Origin: Parietichytrium sp. I65-24A | Lineage: Eukaryota > Sar > Bigyra > Thraustochytrida > Thraustochytriidae | Direction of reading: 5' to 3' | Length of the DNA stretch: 64,000 bases | NCBI GenBank assembly: GCA_012862575.1 | Contig: BLSF01000059.1 | Coordinates: 1-64,000 of the forward strand | Shown: positions 40,528 through 48,352 of the stretch, in pieces | How positions within the stretch are numbered: the stretch's first letter is position 1 | How the letters are laid out: each line of letters opens with the position of its first letter | Position numbers and translations under genes: made by a program | The notes under the pieces: generated by a model | Told to the model about the DNA's origin: nothing | Databases searched by the model: none | Seen by the model: the letters and a program-made list of their open reading frames with translations, nothing else

Positions 40528-41010
40528 CTAGTCCTCAGTATTAGCGAAGCGAATCTTTTTGGACTTTCTTCTGCGCTTTGCAGGGCCGTGGTCTGCATTA
40601 TTTTGCGATTCCCCATTCTCCTCGTGCGCCCCGTTTTCTTCTTCTATTTTTTTCTCTCCTCCGCCATTCGCCTCGGCGCCGCCAATCTGCACAGGGCAGG
40701 TCCCTCTGCCAGCCTCCTTGTCCGCCTCCGAGTTGTACCACGGCAGTCTTTGAGCGACCCCTGTGAAATCGCACTCCTGCATCGCACGCAAGTCGGTGTC
40801 AAAGTAGCCCGGGCACCTGAACTCGCCATCCTCCTTGGTCTTCAGGCGACCTTTGCCGCACTGCGGGCACTTTGGCGGTACGCCGAGTTCCTCGCCCTCT
40901 ACACAGCGGCTGACGAGCTCCTTCTTCGTGCCGCTGACGGCCATCCCGTTCAGCTTCAACAGCGCCTTCATCTCGGCCAGCTTCATGGCGCCATACTTTT
41001 CCTCCATCAT
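40528..41010 (-). CDS. SAP plus PADR1 zinc-domain protein (PARP1 N-terminus-like)
   Basis: A 160-residue protein from an ATG-ATG start. Residues about 8-40 form a SAP-type helix pair (KLAEMKALLKLNGMAVSGTK) that usually binds DNA. From about 48 comes a zinc-binding PADR1/Zn3-like segment with CPQCGKGRLKTKEDGEFRCP and a last Cys in AMQECDFTGV. The tail is acidic and Lys-rich, with a nuclear-signal-like AKRRRKSKKIRF. In PARP1 this region is followed by BRCT, WGR and catalytic domains, which are absent here. The likely role is a small nuclear DNA- or chromatin-binding protein. It is convergent with the DeSI-fusion gene. Confidence 0.75.
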   Translation of the reverse strand: MMEEKYGAMKLAEMKALLKLNGMAVSGTKKELVSRCVEGEELGVPPKCPQCGKGRLKTKEDGEFRCPGYFDTDLRAMQECDFTGVAQRLPWYNSEADKEAGRGTCPVQIGGAEANGGGEKKIEEENGAHEENGESQNNADHGPAKRRRKSKKIRFANTED

Positions 41011-41319
41011 ACTCCGTCCCCTCTCACCTTTCTTCCTTCTTCTCCCTTCTCACGTCTTTGTCTTCTTTGTCTTCTCTCCTTTTCCTCCCTGTGCCTGCGA
41101 GCCCTCGCTCACAAATGCTATCTTCTTCTCTCCACAACGCCAACGCTCTCACTTGGCTCACTTTCAAGTTGACTCTCTTGACTCACTTCACACTGTTGCC
41201 AACAACAAACAAACAAAGAAAACAAATCAAAAACAAATCATAACTATTAGATCCGTCATATGGAGTAGTCTACACTACTAATAGCTAGTTAGAGAGTGTG
41301 ATATCCAATACGCTATGGG
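41011..41319. other. Promoter side of the SAP-PADR1 gene, next to a transposon
   Basis: CT-rich DNA just upstream of the minus-strand gene (41030-41110), then AT-rich DNA up to the transposon's left repeat. No gene was seen. Confidence 0.4.
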
Positions 41320-41493
41320 CCATCGGAGTGTGCGAGTAGTGCTGGTAATCTGGAGATAGATGAGCTGGGAAAGTTATCAAGGGCGTAGGAGTGGGAGCAA
41401 CCCGCGGCAGGGTGGAAGGAAAGTGGAGGGAGTGGATGGTGGAAGAAAGGCGAAGGTGAAAGCAACCCAATCGTTGGAATTCTTTGTGTACGG
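41320..41493 (+). repeat. Left direct repeat of the transposon
   Basis: Shares CCATCGGAGTGTGCGAG, a block reading ATCTGGAGATAGAT, and CGTTGGAA-TTCTTTGTGT with the right copy in the same orientation. The left copy has about 110 extra bases before the last block. Confidence 0.7.
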
Positions 41494-41857
41494 ATGTGTA
41501 CTCGAGTACGGTAGGTATCCTTTTTCTCTGGTCCGATATGGAATGCTCGGGGCATGTCGGGCCCCCGATTTTGAATAAATTATTTTGATTCTCGACCAAA
41601 GAACTCTTCCTACTGTACTCACGGAATCTTTCCTTTGTTCTCAGTGCTTTGTTCGTTGTTACGTTTTTCAGTTCAGGATTTTTTTCTTTTCTGATTATAC
41701 TTATAGTCAAATTATACAAAACTTCAGTCCTGATTTCGAGGTCCATCCATGTCCATCCCAAAAAAAAGGAGGAGCAAAAGAAAGCTAAGATTTCTAGGAT
41801 TACACACTTCTGATACTCTCGTTCAAAAGGACAAAAGGCAGTCAACTCAAGCGAGGG

Positions 41858-43256
41858 TTGGAGGAATGTCAGATTGGAGATTCGTCAGGTCCAGTCTGCT
41901 GCAAAGTTCGAGTCCTCCGCTTTGAGAAAGTGTGTCCGCGGACGTTTTTATCCTCGATCTGCTGCGAAGAGAAGATGGGGATTCAGAAAGCGGAAGAAAA
42001 TTTCAAGGAGGCCAGGAAGACACACGGGACAGAGCAAATCAGCTTTGCTCTGTGGTGTCACGACGAGGTGCAGTGCAGCGAACGTGGTTCGACTGTGCCG
42101 CAGTGGTTCAAAGCCCCGGACAGGTCGCGCGAGGACGGAAGTGGCGACCTTCATGAGCTTCGCGCATCATTTTACCTCCGGGATGTTTTCGTTTGGGAGC
42201 CTTTGAAACAGTTTCCAGAGAAAGTTTTGCCGTATATACAGTGTCCTTCGTGCAAGAGGTCCTGTGGGTATACCCAAGGCGGGAAGAAAAAATTTCGAAA
42301 TGTCCTCGGGCTATCAAACAATTTTATGTTGGTATACTGCAGGATGACTTGCACAGGTTGCAAAAGAGTTTTCTTGAATATCGACGATGAGGTCATGAGG
42401 AGTCTCCCAGCAGTTGTGCGAGAATCTTTCACTATCGTTATCCGCCAGAACCTTGCCTACGCAACGGACTTCATTGACGATGTGTACAAGATGGCGGCAT
42501 TTGGACCGCGGAATATTGCCGACGTGTTGCAAAGAAGGTACATCCAGGTGTACGAGGCAAAACATAAGAAATACCTCGCGGTTGTGACCCGGCAGGCTTT
42601 CAAAGCACCAAACCAACGTGAATTGAGTGGAAAAGAAGCAAGAAACCACTCAATAATTAAATGTTGGAGCATCAGCGTCTTCGACAAGAGTCAGGTGACC
42701 ATGAACGGGCCAAAAAACAATCAGCACCGACACAAGACGAAATAGTTTTGCTGGAGTGGGAGAGGAATCACAAGAAGGCTAATTCTGCTCGAAAGTTGTC
42801 ATTTCGTAGGACCAAAGAACCCTCTCGCCTAAGGGCTCAGGAAAAGTTCGAGTAAGAAGCATTGGTGATGGAAAAATAGATGCTCTCAAGAGTATTCCTG
42901 AGCGGTTAAAAGAGCTCCGAGATAGCTCCGACCCAGCTACGAGGGCCAGGCTTCTCAAGTTCAGGTACCTGAACAAGTTTGAGCAGAAAGGCATCGAAAC
43001 GGTCTATGAACTCGCAACATTTCCCATTGCGGATTTTGACGATGGCACTTCGTCTCTTAGCGAAACCGACTGCTTTGAGCTCTGTGTTTTACAAGGAAAG
43101 AAAGCTGCGGAGATTTACAGGTTCATGGCCAAAGCATCAAACCGAAAAGAGGTTCTAAAAATTACAAAACAGTGGGTTGAAAATGCGAGGGATGCACTCG
43201 AAGCAATGAGCTTCATGACGATGGAAGAGATTGCTCTCTGGTCGGAGGCACCGTGA
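41858..43256 (+). pseudogene. Transposon leading region: DUF6729-like zinc module and linker
   Basis: The first frame (41858-42745; first ATG at 41975) encodes a zinc-type module: YIQCPSCKRSCGYTQGGKKK, then YCRMTCTGCKRVFLNIDDE, then RSLPAVVRESFTIVIRQNLA. This order (CPxC, CxxC, LP, F) resembles DUF6729, a domain found beside transposases in fungal and protist elements. The coding signal continues in two other frames up to about 43256 (for example ARLLKFRYLNKFEQKGIETV). One stop codon then separates it from the main transposase frame, which is otherwise open and in the same frame. Either it is split by small introns or this copy is disrupted by about three breaks. No canonical intron that restores the frame was found. 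Confidence 0.5.
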
Positions 43257-43322
43257 CCAAGCACTTCAACTTCTGAGGTAGACGAGAACAATGGTCCAGC
43301 TGAAGGAGGAGATGCTCTAAAC

Positions 43323-46300
43323 ATGGGCTTGGAAATGTATACAAACATCACAGAAGAGATCCCTCCACCTCCGTCGGACACGGACTCACAAGAGGCCAAA
43401 GGCCTTCGAACGCCGCCATTTCTACCTCCGCCCTTTGGCATGTATAAGGATGAGGATGGTTATCGTGGTTATGAATTCCAACATCATACGATCAGCTCTA
43501 TAATAAATGGTACCTTCGAAGCCCGGCGGGGAATGATAGAGCAGTCCATGGCATCGTCCAGATGCGAGTATTTGAGCATCGATGGGCAGCACAAACTGCG
43601 GAACTGGGCAAAAATCTACCTTCCCCAGTCCAAATGTTGGATTCCAAGTATGAATTGCTTGTTCGTCGGAGCGAATCAAGTCGGGGAAATAACGCTTCTT
43701 CACTGCCAAACTCTACGTGAAGCAAACTCTGAACTGAGGGTGTGCTTACGGCAGATACAAGATTGCCAAAAGAAGATGTTCGGCGAGGACTCTCGACTCT
43801 ACGGAGTATACAGCGACGACTGCTGTGCAAGGAGAAATTTGGTACAATCTGTCTTCGGGCCACAGTGCCGCTCACTATTGGACTACTGGCACTGGCAAGA
43901 GCGTTGGGAAGTCATGATCCAAAATCCAAAGCAAAACCCGTTGTGGCCAGAGTTCAAAAAGGCTTTGTCGAAGGCTTGCTTTTTAAGGGGAGATGAAGCC
44001 ATAGAGTACATTGAGAGCAGGAAGTTGTACTCGGTGTATGCTCCAGCTTCTCTTGAGAATAATGCAAAGAATGATGAGGAAGACCCTGAGACAAGATACA
44101 GTCGCTTCAAAACCAAGATTGATGTCATCCCTGATTGCAACCTATTGGCCCAGAGAGTGAAAGATACTGTGCATCATTTCTTCGCCATGGATTGGAGGGT
44201 TAAAACCACGAATGCTCGAGAGATGGAAGACTTTCGAGTTAAAAAGTTCGAGCACCTATCAGAAATCCGAGCAAGCGACGAATTTCAAAAACACAGTTCT
44301 CAACGCAAAGAGCAAATCTTGAAAAGAGCGGAGGCGGAGTTTGACAAACTCACTCGGCCAGAGCCAAGACCTATTCTATTCCAAGAAGAAAGCACCGACC
44401 GCAGCGGAAGGAAGGTTAAATTTGACGTCTTCGTTGGTAGGATGTTGAAACATGTCGCTTTGGGTTGTCTTTCAGACCCCATAGAAGATAGACGTCCATT
44501 GTTTTATGCTAATCACGATGGAACACTGCGAAGTGTACGATCAACTTCCAACTTGGAGAATTTCTTCCGCGTCGTCCGCGGACTCCGCGAAAATCAAAGT
44601 TTTATCTCCTCGCAACAAGTGGAGATGCTAGTTCTTGAAGGCGCATTTCATCGGTCAAGAAGTGTGTTGTCTAGCTTGACGGGGGATAAGCTCTTACCGC
44701 TGCACTCTCGTGAGGCTCAGCTCCAGATAAACAGCTATTTGCGAGATTACGAATGTGACCGGCAACAATACCCTTTCCCAGCCATCAAAGCAAGCGTACT
44801 CCCTTCGGACAACTTGCAATTTGGTTTCATCAAGAGGCAAGATACTGCGATTGGTGTGACCCCAGATGGCAAATTCGACTACGACGGATTTAATCGTCAG
44901 TATGTGGAGCGACAGGCCGAAGACACAATTTCAGCGATACTTCGAATCTCCACATCGGTGAAGGAGAATGATCGGGTAGAGGGTACAATTTCTGAATCGG
45001 ACAATAGGAAGACTGGCGTTCAAAGTGCACATACGGAGGGTCATAGCACGACTATCAAGTTGAAAACGTGGGTGGTGAACGATGGACGGGATTGCGATCG
45101 TGCGTTTTTTTGCACTCTTCTGGGTTCTCTTGACACTTCAACTGAGAACTACCATCTACTACTCAGTAGAGTAATGAATTTTTTCCCGCGCTGGGACGTT
45201 GTCAAGGACCTAACTACGATTAAGGTTGCAGTAGGTCAGCATATCCGTTGGGCTAGTAGTCAAGGCAGAAGAGATGCAAAAGCCAACCTGTTCGACATAG
45301 GTGAAAACACGAACTTCGGGCTCCTTCCTCATTGGGACAAGAACAAAGCTTCTCCCGGGGATGCGTTTAGATATGGCAAGGAGGAGTCCACTAGGAAGTT
45401 TATCGCCGCGTCTCGCGTTGCTGTACTCGAGACTGCTGCTCAGGCAGCAGAAGCGAGCGACGCGTGGGTGCCAGTCCTGCGCGAGATATTGTTGAAAGGA
45501 CACTACTTGGAGCAGAATGATTTTGAGGGCTCGACTCCTCGCGTCGTCGTGGCGCAGAGGCTCAGAGGCCTGATTGTCACTGTTCTTGGCGAGCAAGAGT
45601 GCCAAGAGCCGCAATGGAAGCGAAAGGAGCTTACTCCGAACGAGCAGTGTATGGGAGTAAGCTACCTGAGCCTTCTTGCTGTCGCGCTCGAATACGGCTT
45701 GAGGATACGCCTTTGCTTGACTTTGTTCGAGAAAAACGGGAGAAAGCTCTTGAATACGCGCGACCTGCTTCGGGTACCTCAAGATGCAGACGAACCGTTT
45801 GCGACCATTTCAATGGAACTGCAGTATATCCCGCGCGAAAGCAATCCCCCAACATATTGCTGCGTCTTTCCAGACGACGTGGTGGACATTCTTCACCCAA
45901 GGAAGAACCCAAGCGCTTTTACAAAGCGGAAAAGACCTTCTGGCGCATTTGATCGAAGCGAGTACGAGTATTTTGTGGCAAGGACAGGCATCAACAATGT
46001 CCCAGCTCCTTTCAACAACCAGGCCACAGGCGTGATGGAGCGCGGCATATTGTCCAATATTGCAAGGTATCAAGGAGCTGACAACCTTAATACAGAACTG
46101 CTCACGAGAAAGTTCAACTTTGTTGTCAGAAGCATTTTAGATCGGCACAATGGAAAGCCAGTCGTTTCTAAGCATAATGGCGTCAAGCAGCACCTTGCTT
46201 TCAAGAATGTGTCTCATGTTACTGAGTTTCTCAAAGAGTTTCGTTACAGACTGAGGAGGACCCGGTTCTTGCGGCAGAATCAAATTTCGAAATTTGAGCA

Positions 46301-47609
46301 CGATCCCCTGCCTGAGGAACCATTAAATCCTGTCGACGATCCGACTTGCGAAGATATCACCGAAGACATCCTAGTCGGGGACTACGCACTTTATGATACA
46401 CTAGAGAACTCGGTTCTTAACGACATTGGAATCTTCAAACAAGACATTGGCAGTCTCGCGAACGCAAAGAATGTCGTGCTGTCAAACAGATTTGAATCGG
46501 AAGCTGAAATCGATAAAATGGCGATGCTCATGGCCCCCTTCCAGATGGATCTGAGCGATGTGGACACTCTGAACCCATCTGCTCAATTTGATTTTCGAAA
46601 GATTTGCCAGATGTGTTGTCTTCCGCGTAGTGTCCATCACAGCCGGTGTTGGGGCCACTCATGCAATCTACCAACACCAAGAGAGGATCTCAGGTTGCAG
46701 CGCCTAAAACTTGCCGCTTTTGACCAAATTGTTGGGAGGGAGGTCACCACAATCACGGAGGTGGGCCAAAAGGTACGGCTCACCGCTGAAAGGCTGAAAA
46801 AGGTGAATCACTACGAAAAATTGACTCGAAATCCAGAGAATGCTGAAGGAGATGCACAGCTGCTTAACACGGAACTGGCACGCTATTATTCTGGCCATCC
46901 CTGCTCCTCCAGCCCCTTTTGTGTCTTCTCCAAAGAAGATCTAGAAAGTCTGGTAAGAGAAGGAGAGATGCTGAGTGTCCAGGTTCTTATGCGCTTTTTT
47001 TTGTGCATGCAAGACTCTTGGTCGGAAGGGAATCCCCGTTGGGCTTTCAGATATTCCATTGATATTGAGCGCGATCGTAGTAGGATGTTGGCGAAATCTC
47101 GACGCTTTTGTCACAAGTGGAAGTCAGAAGTGGGGGGTACTGACGCCGACTTGGTATTTTCGGTTTTTTGGTTTTCAAATCACTTTGTACTGTTGGTTGT
47201 TGAACCAAAAGGACAGAGAATGACATTGTATAACTCGCTCCCATCGATAGCCGAAAGTCTTGAGGACATGGCTAAGTGGGAGATTCAGAATTTGCATGAG
47301 ATCAACCCCAAGATTTGCTCGGATAGCTCGAAATGGGACATTTCAGACGAAACGTGTGCAACACAGCCCCATGGCTCAAAAGATTGCGGGGCATATGTAC
47401 TTCTGAATGCTTGGTGCTTGGTGCATAGACTGGATGTCCCCGAGACCCCATTTCAGACGAAGGCATTGCGAGCATTCATCCTCGACGTAGTAACCCCCGA
47501 GATGCCTTTGTCCGTGTGGGCAGAAGGCAATATCCCTGCCGTGATAGGGGCGGAGAAGCATGGGCGCCAGTCGCCAATCGCAGAAGAAACCATGGACTTG
47601 ACTGGCTAA
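43323..47609 (+). CDS. Transposase with OTU-like and Ulp1/C48 protease domains
   Basis: A 1,428-residue uninterrupted frame. The N-terminal DDE-like core has a first Asp in CEYLSIDGQHKLRNWA (about residue 85), a second in YGVYSDDCCARRNL (about 163) and a likely Glu in RSTSNLENFFRVVRGL (about 409). Residues about 580-870 resemble an OTU fold with NDGRDCDRAFFCTLLGSL and later GVSYLSLLAVALEYGLRIRL; this is weaker. The C-terminus is a complete Ulp1-type protease: His in SNHFVLLVVEP (about 1286), then YNSLP in place of the usual YDSL, Gln in CATQPHGSKDCGAY and Cys in DCGAYVLLNAW (about 1353). A CX2C pair (CQMCC, with later Cys/His) lies near 1100. The protease may process the transposase or act on SUMO-like tags. 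Confidence 0.72.
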   Translation: MGLEMYTNITEEIPPPPSDTDSQEAKGLRTPPFLPPPFGMYKDEDGYRGYEFQHHTISSIINGTFEARRGMIEQSMASSRCEYLSIDGQHKLRNWAKIYLPQSKCWIPSMNCLFVGANQVGEITLLHCQTLREANSELRVCLRQIQDCQKKMFGEDSRLYGVYSDDCCARRNLVQSVFGPQCRSLLDYWHWQERWEVMIQNPKQNPLWPEFKKALSKACFLRGDEAIEYIESRKLYSVYAPASLENNAKNDEEDPETRYSRFKTKIDVIPDCNLLAQRVKDTVHHFFAMDWRVKTTNAREMEDFRVKKFEHLSEIRASDEFQKHSSQRKEQILKRAEAEFDKLTRPEPRPILFQEESTDRSGRKVKFDVFVGRMLKHVALGCLSDPIEDRRPLFYANHDGTLRSVRSTSNLENFFRVVRGLRENQSFISSQQVEMLVLEGAFHRSRSVLSSLTGDKLLPLHSREAQLQINSYLRDYECDRQQYPFPAIKASVLPSDNLQFGFIKRQDTAIGVTPDGKFDYDGFNRQYVERQAEDTISAILRISTSVKENDRVEGTISESDNRKTGVQSAHTEGHSTTIKLKTWVVNDGRDCDRAFFCTLLGSLDTSTENYHLLLSRVMNFFPRWDVVKDLTTIKVAVGQHIRWASSQGRRDAKANLFDIGENTNFGLLPHWDKNKASPGDAFRYGKEESTRKFIAASRVAVLETAAQAAEASDAWVPVLREILLKGHYLEQNDFEGSTPRVVVAQRLRGLIVTVLGEQECQEPQWKRKELTPNEQCMGVSYLSLLAVALEYGLRIRLCLTLFEKNGRKLLNTRDLLRVPQDADEPFATISMELQYIPRESNPPTYCCVFPDDVVDILHPRKNPSAFTKRKRPSGAFDRSEYEYFVARTGINNVPAPFNNQATGVMERGILSNIARYQGADNLNTELLTRKFNFVVRSILDRHNGKPVVSKHNGVKQHLAFKNVSHVTEFLKEFRYRLRRTRFLRQNQISKFEHDPLPEEPLNPVDDPTCEDITEDILVGDYALYDTLENSVLNDIGIFKQDIGSLANAKNVVLSNRFESEAEIDKMAMLMAPFQMDLSDVDTLNPSAQFDFRKICQMCCLPRSVHHSRCWGHSCNLPTPREDLRLQRLKLAAFDQIVGREVTTITEVGQKVRLTAERLKKVNHYEKLTRNPENAEGDAQLLNTELARYYSGHPCSSSPFCVFSKEDLESLVREGEMLSVQVLMRFFLCMQDSWSEGNPRWAFRYSIDIERDRSRMLAKSRRFCHKWKSEVGGTDADLVFSVFWFSNHFVLLVVEPKGQRMTLYNSLPSIAESLEDMAKWEIQNLHEINPKICSDSSKWDISDETCATQPHGSKDCGAYVLLNAWCLVHRLDVPETPFQTKALRAFILDVVTPEMPLSVWAEGNIPAVIGAEKHGRQSPIAEETMDLTG

Positions 47610-47747
47610 TGGTCGTGGTTGTGCACTCTTTTTTAAGGGTGACATCATCCACCATTCCAAAAGTGCTCATCAAAACAGGGGCGTCGATCTGTCAACGTTT
47701 GCGTTGGTTTTGAATGTGGTTGGTTCAACTTGTAGCGACAGTAGCGA

Positions 47748-47827
47748 CCATCGGAGTGTGCGAGTGAGTTCAACAGTGCTGGTTATCTGGAGATAGATTA
47801 GCTGCGTTGGAAGTTCTTTGTGTGCGG
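47748..47827 (+). repeat. Right direct repeat of the transposon
   Basis: An 80-base copy in the same orientation as the left repeat, about 140 bases after the transposase stop. Confidence 0.7.
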
Positions 47828-48352
47828 TTTGGAGAGTTGGCGTCTGAGATCATTCGTTTCCAGACTTGAACGTTTTTACATCAAGCTCCAAGTCGAAACG
47901 AGAAGAATCAAAAGTCAAAGTATCTCTTTTGAAAAGTTTTGGGGATTGTTTTGAAATTTGAAACTCATTGCACTACAAAACTCATACCAGTGCTTACCTA
48001 CTGCTTGTTTCAAATTTCAAAATCAAATCAAAAAACATCAATTGAAAACTCAGAACAAACAGTGTTCGCGAGCACTTCCTTATTCCTTTTCCTCTGCCAT
48101 TCATTCATTCCATCCATACGCCACACAACGCAACCCAGCACCCTTACCGCCTCCTACCAGATACTCTAGCCGATAGATATCCGCCCTACTCTGAGTCTCT
48201 CTCTCTCTCTCTACGCTCCAGCGCGTCCCCGCCCCACACGAAGCGCGCACCCCATCCTACTGCAACCGCTAGCAAGGAGAGGGCGCTGGGACTCATTCAA
48301 TAGAAAACAAACCCGCCAGAGTAACGCCAGAGTGACAAAGAAAGCACAAGAG
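47828..48352. other. Promoter region of the eIF4B/4G-like gene
   Basis: AT-rich DNA after the transposon repeat, then a CT tract at 48195-48212 about 140 bases before the ATG. No gene was seen. Confidence 0.45.
48195..48212. repeat. CT tract upstream of the eIF4B/4G-like gene
   Basis: A short (CT)n run on the coding strand. Its orientation is opposite to the purine-sense tracts at SDH1 and others. Confidence 0.6.

Larger units (their letters stand above)
41320..47827 (+). mobile_element. DNA transposon with DDE transposase, OTU-like segment and Ulp1-type protease
   Basis: The element is bounded, as far as can be seen, by direct repeats at 41320-41493 and 47748-47827. Inside are a CxxC zinc module (41858-42745) and a long frame (43323-47609) with a DDE-type transposase core, an OTU-like region and a C-terminal Ulp1/C48 cysteine protease. 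Eukaryotic cut-and-paste transposons carrying Ulp1 or OTU domains are known in several superfamilies (for example some MULE and KDZ types). The exact family cannot be set by eye. No capsid gene, DNA polymerase or reverse transcriptase was seen. Terminal inverted repeats and a target-site duplication were not found. The leading part is spread over several frames, so this copy may be decaying, although the main frame is intact and probably young. Confidence 0.7.

Noticed and set aside
41320-47827. A virus-like or Polinton-type element, considered because of the cysteine protease
   Set aside because: No polymerase, capsid, packaging ATPase or reverse transcriptase was seen. The protease is of the cellular Ulp1 type and sits behind a DDE transposase core.
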